From the NCBI GenBank assembly GCA_028285085.1, contig JANQQI010000113.1:1-64000 (forward strand): a DNA stretch of 64,000 nt. The letters are read 5' to 3'. A model generated the notes under the pieces. That model searched no databases. It saw only the letters and a list, made by a program, of their open reading frames with translations, and had not been told where the DNA came from. The first letter of the stretch is position 1. Every line of letters begins with the position of its first letter. This document shows positions 52,091-61,924 of this stretch, piece after piece. A program made the translations under genes and the position numbers. The DNA comes from Saprospiraceae bacterium. Its GTDB lineage: Bacteria > Bacteroidota > Bacteroidia > Chitinophagales > Saprospiraceae.

Positions 52091-55000
52091 ATGAAAAAGA
52101 GTCTAATCCTATCATTCGTTATTGCTTTATTGAGTTGTGTGAGTGCGCAAGCGCAAATGGACGCTGTCTGGGAAGCCCTCGCCCGTCAAGATCAAACCAA
52201 GGCTCGAAATTTATTGGAAAAAGCCTTAAAATCAGAGACTAATCCGACTGATGAAGCAATGACCCTCATCCTCCTAAATACCCTGGAAGGAAAAGAAGAT
52301 AATTTGTCTATTATGCGTGAGGTTATCGACAAAATGAATGATCCTTCGCCTTACTTGTATAGTATGTGGTTTAACGATGCCGTAACCGATGGCTACGCCC
52401 GCAAAAAATCCGATCGGTTGAAATTCGTGAAAAACCTACTTAAGAATGATAAGGTCAATGCCAGCATCAAAGCCGCAACGGGCTACGTACTCGGTATGCA
52501 TTATGGCTACGAAAACGATATGAAATCCGCGGTGAAGTATTGGAATCAAGTCCAATCAGTCCATAACTGGCAGTTTGTGGGGCCCTTTGACAATAGCTCC
52601 GGTAGTGGTTTTGATAAGTTTTACGGCCCAGCGGAGCAAGCAAAAGCAGAAGCCCGCTTTACCTCTAAGACTAACTCGGAAATTCACTGGTTTACCCCCA
52701 AGTACTACGAGCAAGATCCCTGGACCTCTACCGTCTATCACGTAGAAGCCAGCCAAGCGGTCATTTACGCTCAAACTTTTATGGACTTACCCGAAGCACG
52801 AGAGGTGATTGTCGCCCTGGGTGGTTCAGGGAATCTCAAACTCTGGATTAACGATAAGCTGGTCATCAGCGAAGAAGAAGAGCGCACTACTGAGCTGGAC
52901 ATTTACAATCGTCGAGCAACTTTACCCGCCGGTACTAATCGCATTGTTGTGCAATTGGGTTATACGGAAAAGACCAGCTATCCCAATTTCATTCTTCGTT
53001 TTCTTACACCTCAAGGGCAAACTATCGAAGGCCTAACCAGTAGCCCCGAATATCGTGCTTACAATGCACCTAAAACAGTACAACTGGGAGAGCAATTGCC
53101 GCATTTCGCTAAGACCTACTTCGAACAAAAAATGAAAGCGGAGCCAAATAATCCGATTCACGCCATTTTGTTATCGAAAGTCTTCGCGCGTAGCGGGCAT
53201 TACAACGAAGCCCTCGAAGTCCTGCTGACGGCCCGCGAAGCTTTTCCGCAAAATGTATTGATCGAGTATCAGCTCATCCAATTGTATCGTGGCACGCAAG
53301 ATCGAACACAAATGCTACAGCAGGTTGAATATCTTCGACAGGTAGATCCCAACTTAGTCTTTTTTGCGATTTATGATTTTCAACAAAAAATTGAAAGTGA
53401 AGACTACGCCGAAGCCGAAAAGCATTTGAACACGATTGGGCAGGCTTTAGGTAAAGATTCAGAAACGTATTTGGAGTATTTAATTCGTTTGCAATCGGCG
53501 CGTCAGGAATATCAGCAAATGATTATGACCATTGAAGCAGCCTACGTGAAATACCCGGAAAATTCGACTTTTTTACAGTATAAATACCAATTAGAAAAAG
53601 GGCAAAGCGAAGAGCCTTTGCGCGCACTTTCTATTTTAGAAGATTACGCCAAAGAAAATTATAATTACCGTATTAATCAATTAATCATTAACGAATATAC
53701 CAAGGCCGGGAAAAAGAAAAAGGTTGAGAAATTATTGCAGAAACAGTTGGACATGTATCCCAACGATATTGATTTCATGAATCAACTGGCGAGTTTTCAC
53801 TACAAGGCACGTGACTATGACAAAGCACTTAAATATATTGACATGGTACTCGGAAATGCGCCCTTCAGTGATGATGCCTGGCTAGATCGCGGTTATATTC
53901 ACGAAGCTTTAGAACAACCCCAAGCAGCTATTAAAGATTGGGACATGGCCATTTTTCATAATCCTAATTTATTTACTGCACGAGAAAAACGCCGGGAATT
54001 ACAAAATAAAAAACCCATTTTATCTTACGTTAAAAATGACCAGAGCTATGATTTAATCTACGCTGAATTAGATAATCCAGAATTATCGGATGATAATTTC
54101 AGTTATATTTTTAACGAAAAGAATTATGTTGTTTTCCCGGAAGGCGGTTCCGTAGAATTTGGATCCCTGGCCATTAAAATCCACAACGAATCGGGTATCC
54201 AATATTGGAAAGAAGCATCCCTTCCTTATTCTTCTTCTCAGCGCTTAATCGTTGATAAAGCGGAGGTCATTAAAAAGAATCGTCAAAAAATAAATGCTGA
54301 ACAAAATTATAATGAATTTGTGTTTCCCTCACTCGAAGTAGGCGATGCCATTTATATTGATTATCGTTTGGAAAATTATACAGGGGGTATTTTAAGTAAA
54401 GAATTTTGGAGCGAATATGTCTTCAATGATTTTGTGCCGGTTAAAAGTATGAAATATCGAATTTTCACCCCGCAAGATTATAAACTGTACATCGAGACGG
54501 CAAATATTGAACAAAAGCCAACGAAAAAAACAGTTGACGATTTTGTGTGCTACGAATGGGATTTTTCCAATTTGCCAAAATGTAATAGTGAAGATTACAT
54601 GCCTAGTATTTTTGAAGTGGGCATGGCGGTACACATTTCGACCATCCCATCCTGGCAAGTCATTGCCGATTGGTACCGTGACCTCGCGCTACCGCGCGCC
54701 AAGGAAGACTACAATGTGAATAAAGCCTACGAGCGTATTTTTGCCGACCAGCAATTTAATTCGGATTACGACAAAGCTAAAGCGATCTACGATTATCTCT
54801 GCGAAACGATCCGCTACAGCTCCGTAAGTTTTCGGCAGAGCGGCCACGTACCACAAAAGCCGATGACCACCTTGAGTACGCAGCTCGGTGATTGCAAAGA
54901 TTTGTCGACGCTCTATCATACGCTGGCGCGCAAAGCTGGGCTAAAAACAAATCTGGTGCTCGTCAATACCCGGGATAATGGCGAAGAAACGATGAAGGTG

Positions 55001-55846
55001 CCTACGATAGACTTCAATCATTGCATCATTCGTATTGAATTAGACGATCAGATCTTGTATCAAGAATTGACCAGCGAAAAGCTCCCTTTTGGTGCTGTTC
55101 CTAATAATTTGGCCAACGCCCAGGCACTAGTGATTCCGAATTCTTCCGAAGATAAAGTCGGAGAAGAGCTCATGCATATTCCGTTTTCACCTATGATCGA
55201 AAGCAAATTGATTCGTAATACCTCGATTCAGCTCAACGATTCGGGTACAGGTACAGCACAATCAGCATTGACAACGACCGGAAGTGCTGCGGCGAATTAC
55301 CGTTATCATTTTCTAGGGCTGACCCAGGAACTCACCCGCGATGAAGTACAAAATATGCTCGGGCGTTATTTTAAAAATACGCTCAAGCTCGGTGAATATA
55401 AGTTTGACAACCTGGATAGCCGCGTGGCAGAGTTCAAGCTCAGCACAGATTTTAGCTTGGAAGATGAAGTGCTTTCACTCGGTGGCCTAAAAGCATTTAA
55501 GCCGCCTTATTTTGAAGAGATTTTTTCACTGGCGCCTTTCCCCGAGCAAGAGCGAGAGCATCCGGTATTATACTGGAACTACGAGCCCAATGATTATTAC
55601 GAGTGTACACTAACTATCGACATTCCTGAGGACGCGAAGATTATCGAAATTCCCGAGGGTTTGGCCATTGATAACGAATTCATCAAATACGAATTGGTCG
55701 CCGAGCAAATTTCGGAGCGCCAAGTCAAGCTCACACGACGTGCTACTATTAATAAGGCAAATATCTCAGCGGATAAATACGAGACTTTCCGCGAAACGAT
55801 TAAAAAGATCGTAAAAGCCGAGGAAAGCTATATTGCTTATAAATAA
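52091..55846 (+). CDS. TPR, DUF3857 and transglutaminase-like domain protein
   Basis: Signal peptide; TPR; QRLIVDKAEVIKKNRQKINAEQNYNEFVFPSLEVGDAIYIDYRLENY; transglutaminase IRYSSVSFRQSGHVPQKPMTTLSTQLGDCKDLSTLYHTLARKAGL. Confidence 0.88.
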   Translation: MKKSLILSFVIALLSCVSAQAQMDAVWEALARQDQTKARNLLEKALKSETNPTDEAMTLILLNTLEGKEDNLSIMREVIDKMNDPSPYLYSMWFNDAVTDGYARKKSDRLKFVKNLLKNDKVNASIKAATGYVLGMHYGYENDMKSAVKYWNQVQSVHNWQFVGPFDNSSGSGFDKFYGPAEQAKAEARFTSKTNSEIHWFTPKYYEQDPWTSTVYHVEASQAVIYAQTFMDLPEAREVIVALGGSGNLKLWINDKLVISEEEERTTELDIYNRRATLPAGTNRIVVQLGYTEKTSYPNFILRFLTPQGQTIEGLTSSPEYRAYNAPKTVQLGEQLPHFAKTYFEQKMKAEPNNPIHAILLSKVFARSGHYNEALEVLLTAREAFPQNVLIEYQLIQLYRGTQDRTQMLQQVEYLRQVDPNLVFFAIYDFQQKIESEDYAEAEKHLNTIGQALGKDSETYLEYLIRLQSARQEYQQMIMTIEAAYVKYPENSTFLQYKYQLEKGQSEEPLRALSILEDYAKENYNYRINQLIINEYTKAGKKKKVEKLLQKQLDMYPNDIDFMNQLASFHYKARDYDKALKYIDMVLGNAPFSDDAWLDRGYIHEALEQPQAAIKDWDMAIFHNPNLFTAREKRRELQNKKPILSYVKNDQSYDLIYAELDNPELSDDNFSYIFNEKNYVVFPEGGSVEFGSLAIKIHNESGIQYWKEASLPYSSSQRLIVDKAEVIKKNRQKINAEQNYNEFVFPSLEVGDAIYIDYRLENYTGGILSKEFWSEYVFNDFVPVKSMKYRIFTPQDYKLYIETANIEQKPTKKTVDDFVCYEWDFSNLPKCNSEDYMPSIFEVGMAVHISTIPSWQVIADWYRDLALPRAKEDYNVNKAYERIFADQQFNSDYDKAKAIYDYLCETIRYSSVSFRQSGHVPQKPMTTLSTQLGDCKDLSTLYHTLARKAGLKTNLVLVNTRDNGEETMKVPTIDFNHCIIRIELDDQILYQELTSEKLPFGAVPNNLANAQALVIPNSSEDKVGEELMHIPFSPMIESKLIRNTSIQLNDSGTGTAQSALTTTGSAAANYRYHFLGLTQELTRDEVQNMLGRYFKNTLKLGEYKFDNLDSRVAEFKLSTDFSLEDEVLSLGGLKAFKPPYFEEIFSLAPFPEQEREHPVLYWNYEPNDYYECTLTIDIPEDAKIIEIPEGLAIDNEFIKYELVAEQISERQVKLTRRATINKANISADKYETFRETIKKIVKAEESYIAYK

Positions 55847-55862
55847 GTCAAATTTTAATTAT

Positions 55863-55908
55863 CAAAGCCACTTCCGTTGTTGATAAAATCAAGATGGAGG
55901 TGGCTTTG
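55863..55908 (+). terminator. Terminator-like hairpin
   Basis: CAAAGCCACTTCC ... GGAGGTGGCTTTG; weak T tract. Confidence 0.5.
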
Positions 55909-55969
55909 GTATTTAAATTCGGATAAAATTAAAGGCAAAGAATAATCTAATCACTGATTTAGCAGAATT

Positions 55970-56524
55970 ATGATCATCCACATCATCGGCGCGTCCGGCT
56001 CGGGCACGACCACTTTGGGTCGAACGCTCGCTCAGGCACTGAGCTGTTCGCATCTAGACGCTGACGATTATTACTGGGTCCCGACCGAGCCGCCTTTTCA
56101 GCAAAAGGTGCCGCTGCCGGAACGCAATGCTAACATCACCCGGGATCTAGAAGCAGCGGGCGACGCCGTCCTCAGTGGCTCCATGGTCAGCTGGGGGGAG
56201 CAGTGGTTAGAGGCTTTTGATCTGGTCATTTTTCTTTGGATTCCCGCCGAGCTCCGCCTGGCTCGCCTGCGGCGCCGCGAAGAGGAACGCTACGGCCCGC
56301 AACAGGATTGGGATGCTACTACACGAACTAATTCCGAAGCCTTTCTCGAGTGGGCCGCCCATTATGATGATTCAGATTTTAGAGGCCGCAGCCGGGTTAT
56401 TCACCGGCAATGGATGGCGCAACTTAATTGCCCTGTCCTTCGGATTGAAGGCGACACCAGTGTTGACGAACGCCTCCAACGTAGCCTGCAGATGATCGAA
56501 AACATAAATAAAGGTCGCCCGTGA
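55970..56524 (+). CDS. P-loop kinase-like NTPase (adenylate kinase-like)
   Basis: MIIHIIGASGSGTTTLGRTLAQALSCSHLDADDYYW Walker A and LID-like RLRRREEERYG. Confidence 0.85.
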   Translation: MIIHIIGASGSGTTTLGRTLAQALSCSHLDADDYYWVPTEPPFQQKVPLPERNANITRDLEAAGDAVLSGSMVSWGEQWLEAFDLVIFLWIPAELRLARLRRREEERYGPQQDWDATTRTNSEAFLEWAAHYDDSDFRGRSRVIHRQWMAQLNCPVLRIEGDTSVDERLQRSLQMIENINKGRP

Positions 56525-56537
56525 TCGAGCGACCTTT
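56510..56537. terminator. Hairpin overlapping the stop codon of the P-loop NTPase gene
   Basis: AAAGGTCGC ... GCGACCTTT; TGA at 56522-56524 lies in the loop. Confidence 0.5.
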
Positions 56538-56779
56538 ACGTCATTTATAATCCTACAAATCGTTGTCGGAAATAGGAATTGATTGAGAGCGTATTGGGGA
56601 TTTAGTAATCGAACTTATTTGTCCACTAATTTGCTTATACTTCTTTCCCAAAACTGTCATTTAGCTCAGGCTAAACTCTATTTTTTGAGCATCGTCTAAT
56701 CAAATTATTAATCAAATCGTCACAAAGACCAAATTCCCCAACACGCTCTTTTAGCCTAATAATTATTATCTCGTTTGAC

Positions 56780-58801
56780 TTAGCGTTGTACAGCCATTTG
56801 CTGCTGAGCGACAACTTTACCATCCGCAAAAATGGCGTATAAGTATGTACCATTGCTCAAATTGCTAGCGTCGAATTCAATTTGACCTTCACCGGGAGCC
56901 AAAGTAAAATCAGCTACAGGCTGTCCGTTGATGCTATAGACCATCAACTTCGCACCGATCATATCTTCTGGTAAAACGTAGTCAATAACGGTCACATCTT
57001 CGAACGGGTTTGGACGATTGGTTGCCAATACGACGCGGCTTGCTGCTGCAGGCGTAATTGTTGAAGCATTACCATTTGCAGACTGCTGATCAACCAAAGT
57101 ATTTACCATCGCCTCCAGGCGATTCAGGCGATCTTGCATCGCAGCCATTTCACGCGATTGCTCATCAATAATCTCATACTGAACATCGATTACTTCTTGT
57201 TGGTCTTCAAAGGCTTCCACCAAAACGGGAATCATACCGGTCATATTGACGCTATGTGTACCATCTTCATTGGTGCGTACCAATTCAGGCAATTGACGTT
57301 CCAAACCAGCATAATCAATAGCGTAAACGTCCTGGTCTTGCTGACCTTCGAGCGATAATACCTTATCCAAAGCACGATCAATCGTTTTAGCTGCATCGCG
57401 ATTCGAGCGAGGAGTTTCACTTTGCCATACCCCACCGTTCAAATTAACATCTCCATTTACAAGAATACCTAAGCCTTCGGCACCAGTTCCACCGATCGAC
57501 AATACCAAAGTACCACAGCTAGCGCTTGTACCATTACGGAATTCCAGATTCGAAGCCGTGTTATTCCACAATACGGTTGGCTGCTTGGTAACTTCGTTGA
57601 CACCAACATTGACAGAATTGGTTGGATCAAGCTGTGCACGGTAGCCATACAACTGGCAATTTGTACCACCCGGACCACCGGATTCTCCTAAGCCGACAAA
57701 TTTACCGGCAGGCGAACCGTTAGGTGACAACAAAATATTGTTACCACGGACATCCAATTCAACCGTTGGGCTACTCGTACGGATTCCTACGCGATCTCTA
57801 AAGACCCCTCTACCGTTTACAAATAAACCTAGTGTTCCACCAGCTGCAGTTGGACCTAAGCGTGCTACGGTAAATCCGCAGGAGGTTTCAGAGATGTTGT
57901 TGTCAAAATTAAATTCGAGATCCACCTCACCGTTGTTCCAAAGGATCGTAGGTATACGCTTCTCAGCCTGGATACCAAAGTTGAATCCATCGGTAGGATT
58001 AAGCTGGGTACGCAATCCATAAAGGTTACAAACAGGAGCGGAAGGGCTACCACCAGATTCACCCAGTGCGACGAATTTACCTTGGGTAGGGTCATCTGCA
58101 TCAGCAGATGGTGCCAGGAATAAATTGTCACCACGAATGTCCGCCTGTGCAATTGGATTGTGGATACCGACGCCCAAACGATCTGACATCGTGACATTAC
58201 CAAACACTTTTAAACCGGTCAAAGAGGAAATGTCTTCATTAGGGCCAGTGAACTGAGCTACCAAATTACCACAGTTGATACCGGAACCGTTGCGGATCTC
58301 AAAACTTTGGTTTGGATTTTCCCAAAGGATGAGTGGCGTAAAATCAACGTCCAATCCGAGGTTTACAGCATTGTTCGTGGCACGCTGAGCGCGGAAGCCA
58401 TAGAGGTCACATAAATTGCCTCCGCCACCGGGGATACCACCAGATTCACCGATCGCTGCAAATTTAACTGACAATTGCGGGAGGCTTGGCCCCAAGAAAA
58501 TATTATTACCGCGAACGTCTAACTGGGCAATTGGGTTGGTCGTATTAATTCCCAAACGCGCCTGATCGGTTAAACTCATTCTGGTCGTTCCATCCAGTCG
58601 GAAATCTAAACGGCCATTACCACGAGCGTTAATGTATCCATTGGCGTTATCGTGGCCAATTTCTGTCCAATTGCCAAAGCTACCTACTGCACTGGCCCGG
58701 ATAATACCGTTAAAATTAAATACCTGCGCCATCAACGCACTGGAAAAGAAAAGAAATGCGAGGGTCATTACACCCCAAGTCATGTGATGTTTGATGTTCA
58801 T
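56780..58801 (-). CDS. Repeat protein with S74/tail-fibre-chaperone-like region, coiled coil and T9SS sorting domain
   Basis: Three ~125-aa modules (PIAQLDVRGNNIFLGPS.., PIAQADIRGDNLFLAPS.., PTVELDVRGNNILLSPN..); ALDKVLSLEGQQ...PELVRTNEDGTHSVNMTGMIPVLVEAFEDQQEVID; C-terminal ATNRPNPFEDVTVIDYVLP. Confidence 0.8.
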   Translation of the reverse strand: MNIKHHMTWGVMTLAFLFFSSALMAQVFNFNGIIRASAVGSFGNWTEIGHDNANGYINARGNGRLDFRLDGTTRMSLTDQARLGINTTNPIAQLDVRGNNIFLGPSLPQLSVKFAAIGESGGIPGGGGNLCDLYGFRAQRATNNAVNLGLDVDFTPLILWENPNQSFEIRNGSGINCGNLVAQFTGPNEDISSLTGLKVFGNVTMSDRLGVGIHNPIAQADIRGDNLFLAPSADADDPTQGKFVALGESGGSPSAPVCNLYGLRTQLNPTDGFNFGIQAEKRIPTILWNNGEVDLEFNFDNNISETSCGFTVARLGPTAAGGTLGLFVNGRGVFRDRVGIRTSSPTVELDVRGNNILLSPNGSPAGKFVGLGESGGPGGTNCQLYGYRAQLDPTNSVNVGVNEVTKQPTVLWNNTASNLEFRNGTSASCGTLVLSIGGTGAEGLGILVNGDVNLNGGVWQSETPRSNRDAAKTIDRALDKVLSLEGQQDQDVYAIDYAGLERQLPELVRTNEDGTHSVNMTGMIPVLVEAFEDQQEVIDVQYEIIDEQSREMAAMQDRLNRLEAMVNTLVDQQSANGNASTITPAAASRVVLATNRPNPFEDVTVIDYVLPEDMIGAKLMVYSINGQPVADFTLAPGEGQIEFDASNLSNGTYLYAIFADGKVVAQQQMAVQR

Positions 58802-59406
58802 ACCTTTTAAATTTAGAGGGTTAATAAAAACTGATGATTTATAATGGACACCGAAGTGGATTTTTAGTTTTTATTTTTCACAACCGCTCCCTCTTGGCCG
58901 TTGCTATTTATATCTTCATAATTTAATTATTCAATTCAACAATATTTTTAGATTTAATTTTAATTAAAAAACAGTATTAATTATTTCAATTAAAAGATTT
59001 TCATTTTAAATCATAATTTATTTTTATTCTCTATAAAAAAATTATTATAACTAATATTTCTTCTCACTTTTCCACATACTTCTCTCATCTGTTACAGCTA
59101 CGTCAATGCATCACAAAAACACATTAGCTATAAACAGTAAAACAATCCATTAATTTTCACAGCTAGTAAAAATGTAGAAGTCAGGTACTTTTATATTTAA
59201 AAACTCATTTTTATTGATAAAAAACGAACTACTTGCTTAGACAACAAACAAGTATTTTTTTATCTAAAATGTACTTTAAATAATCCAGTAGAATCAATAA
59301 CAATTATTTATTTGGGTATTTAAAATAAATTATTGCTATTCACTCTAACTCATACAGAATTAAAAACATACCAATCCTGTAAGCAATAAGTAGTAAAATA
59401 TAAAAG

Positions 59407-59446
59407 TCACTCGCCTCCGAAAGGAGACACTGCAAGTGTGAGTTGA
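59407..59446 (+). other. Possible structured RNA: compact three-way-junction fold
   Basis: Outer stem TCACTC/GAGTtGA enclosing CTCC-GAAA-GGAG and ACACT-GCA-AGTGT hairpins. Confidence 0.3.
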
Positions 59447-60094
59447 AAATAAATTAAAGCGTGGAAAGGGCTTTAGTTTATTTAAAAAAGTCTGGAGGTT
59501 TGGTAGGCTGGAAGGCCTCTGCTATAAAATGTAGTATTTTGTGTAGGTACAAGGTGTAATCACCCGATTGCATTCGAAATATAATAATGTTTTTGCAAAA
59601 AGTCTAATTTTATAATATTCTTTTGCCAGTTAGATGACAACTTTAAAAATATTGCAACAAAATGTCATTTACATTAGATAACAATGCTTCTAGGGCCTTG
59701 GATTTCTAGCCAGCGGTAGACAATTAGTGGCTATCTAAAACTGCACTTAATGAATACCATTCAGGCTGGCATTACCTTCATTGCGGATCACAAGCTGTTT
59801 TATTCCTGGGCATTGAAATGCTATAGATGAGGCTATAGCATCCCTGCGATTAACTGCTCCATGGATGTCGAGCTCCCGATCTAAATGGCTTTGCCCAGTC
59901 ATCGCTCCGAGCACCACATCAAAGGCATACGTATCGTCCCTCATACTTTAACAGGTTCATAACAGTTTCAAGACTGGTCTATATAGGGTATAGATAAAGG
60001 AAAATCTTAATTTTACGAGGTCAAGCAGCAAACAATGTCGAAAGATAGATGTTCGAATTGTTTTGACCATTTTACTAATCAAAATCTCAAGATC

Positions 60095-60940
60095 ATGAAA
60101 AAACTGCTATGCGCATTATTAGTATTGAGTGTGCTGGCTTTGCCAAGTATGCAAGCACAGGTTGTCACACCAGCGCCCAGCCCAAATGCTAAAATCGAGC
60201 AAAAGGTGGGTTTGACCGACATTACTATTGACTATTCTCGCCCCAGCAAAAAAGGCCGGGTACTTTTCGTAGATGTAGAATCATGGGGAAAGCCATGGCG
60301 TACCGGTGCCAACCAATCGACCAAAATCACCTTCAGTGATGACGTCATGGTGGAAGGCAAAAATGTACCTGCGGGTACTTATGCGATCTACAGTATCCCA
60401 GATCAAAACAACTGGACTATTATGCTTTACGAAGACCTGAATCTGGGCGGCAATATGAACGCTTACGATCAGTCTCGTGAACTGATGCGCTTTAAGGTAA
60501 AAACGCAAATGATGCCTGTAGAAATGGAGACGTTCACCTTTATGGTTTCCGACATCAAAGATAATACAGCTAACATCGGTTTCTGGTGGGGTAAATATCA
60601 TGTCGCTTTCGGCGTTGAAGTAGAAGTAGAAAAAGTTGTTCTAGCCAGTATCGAAAAAACTATGAAAGGGGTTTCCCGCAACGATTACTACCAAGCCGCT
60701 CGCTACTACAAAAACAGTGGCCGCGATTTGAAGCAAGCTTTGGAGTGGGCACAAAAAGCCAACGAAATCGGCGCACGCTACTGGCAGTTGCGTCTCGAAG
60801 CGCAGATCCTAGCAGAAATGGGTGACCACAAACGTGCCGTTGCCAAACTGACTGAATCTACTGCTGCCGCTAAAGAAGCAGGCAATACCGATTATGCTGC
60901 AGCCAACGAAAAAATGGCCGCGAAGTGGCGTAATAAGTAA
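60095..60940 (+). CDS. DUF2911 domain-containing secreted protein
   Basis: MKKLLCALLVLSVLALPSMQAQ; IDYSRPSKKGRVLFVDVESWGKPWRTGANQSTKITFSDDVMVEGKNVPAGTYAIYSIPDQNNWTIMLYED. Confidence 0.92.
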   Translation: MKKLLCALLVLSVLALPSMQAQVVTPAPSPNAKIEQKVGLTDITIDYSRPSKKGRVLFVDVESWGKPWRTGANQSTKITFSDDVMVEGKNVPAGTYAIYSIPDQNNWTIMLYEDLNLGGNMNAYDQSRELMRFKVKTQMMPVEMETFTFMVSDIKDNTANIGFWWGKYHVAFGVEVEVEKVVLASIEKTMKGVSRNDYYQAARYYKNSGRDLKQALEWAQKANEIGARYWQLRLEAQILAEMGDHKRAVAKLTESTAAAKEAGNTDYAAANEKMAAKWRNK

Positions 60941-60941
60941 A

Positions 60942-60969
60942 TTAGACTTTAGACTTTAGACTTTAGACT
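60942..60969. repeat. Four tandem copies of a 7-bp unit (TTAGACT)
   Basis: TTAGACTTTAGACTTTAGACTTTAGACT directly after the DUF2911 stop codon. Confidence 0.85.
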
Positions 60970-60983
60970 TTAAGTCTGTCTAC

Positions 60984-61019
60984 AAAAATCGAAGTGGCCA
61001 TGCTGCTTCGATTTTTTTT
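60984..61019 (+). terminator. Rho-independent terminator
   Basis: AAAAATCGAAG ... CTTCGATTTTT followed by TTT. Confidence 0.8.
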
Positions 61020-61277
61020 GTGAACTGATTTAACCTTTAGGCAGTCAGAATAAGTTAAAATCAGTCCTATGCCCAAAACTTTTTTCAAAAAAAATGATCC
61101 CTTCGGTTACCTTTTTTATCCCCCCGTTATAAAGATTTGAATTGAATAGAAAGATAAAATTATGAAAACTGTTACTTTGACGAATTCCTAGTCTGTTATC
61201 TAATTACAAACCGTTCTATCGTCAAAGATAAATCTGTGTGCCTCTACACACCCTACTTTTTTTATCAAACCTCTGCG

Positions 61278-61357
61278 TACTGACAATTTTTTGAGCAGAA
61301 AGATGAAGTGCAGCGATTATTGATATCGCACTGATTTTTGAGAATTAATTGTCAGTA
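61278..61357. repeat. ~80-bp imperfect inverted-repeat element (MITE/REP-like candidate)
   Basis: TACTGACAATT (61278-61288) and AATTGTCAGTA (61347-61357) exact 11-bp termini, with inner GCGAT/ATCGC stem. Confidence 0.5.
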
Positions 61358-61361
61358 TATC

Positions 61362-61404
61362 AATAAGTCGCAAGCGCGGACAATGGTCTACGCTTGCGCT
61401 TATT
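61362..61404. other. Strong hairpin, possible terminator or RNA element
   Basis: AATAAGtCGCAAGCG ... CGCTTGCGCTTATT with a single bulged t. Confidence 0.55.
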
Positions 61405-61924
61405 ATTTCTGGCAATCCAAGATAGTCTAAGCCGATCCGGATGGCATAATATGACGTTTTTTAAGAAGTTGATTTAAAGTACGTTCAAAAATGAATCAGA
61501 AGCCAATTCTTTTACCAATCGAGTCGATTAAGAAGCGCCATCTCGATAAGAAATACAATGTAAAAGACAGGTACTAAGATCATTCGAGCATCTTCAAAAA
61601 CTTCGATAACCACTCTTTATCATATCACGCTTTTCCAGATCATTGATTTATCATCAATGATTTGATTTCGAAGCGTATCACCATTGGGTAGGAAGGCAAG
61701 CCTTTCGACTAAATTTCATTATCAAACCGTAAAGCATTACAATCAATGGTAAGTTAAGCGCATTTCTCAAATTCTGAACACGTAACCAATTAAGTACTGA
61801 TCCACTTAGCTCTATGGTAGAATCATTTCACCATCGAGGCCTGAGTATTAATATGGTCTAAGAAGCTGACTGATGCTGCTTGGTACTAAGAGATTGCTAT
61901 GCTTCACATCAAATCTTTCGAATC

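Noticed and set aside
59747-59944. 65-aa minus-strand ORF (MRDDTYAFDVVLGAMTGQSHLDRELDIHGAVNRRDAIASSIAFQCPGIKQLVIRNEGNASLNGIH), vaguely BON-like
   Set aside because: Similarity to a BON domain is only impressionistic and too short to support a call; could be a remnant.
61491-61890. Frame starting MNQKPILLPIESIKKRHLDKKYNVKDRY with several in-frame stops, considered as a transposase/integrase pseudogene
   Set aside because: No transposase motif recognised and the stop density is about what AT-rich noncoding DNA gives.
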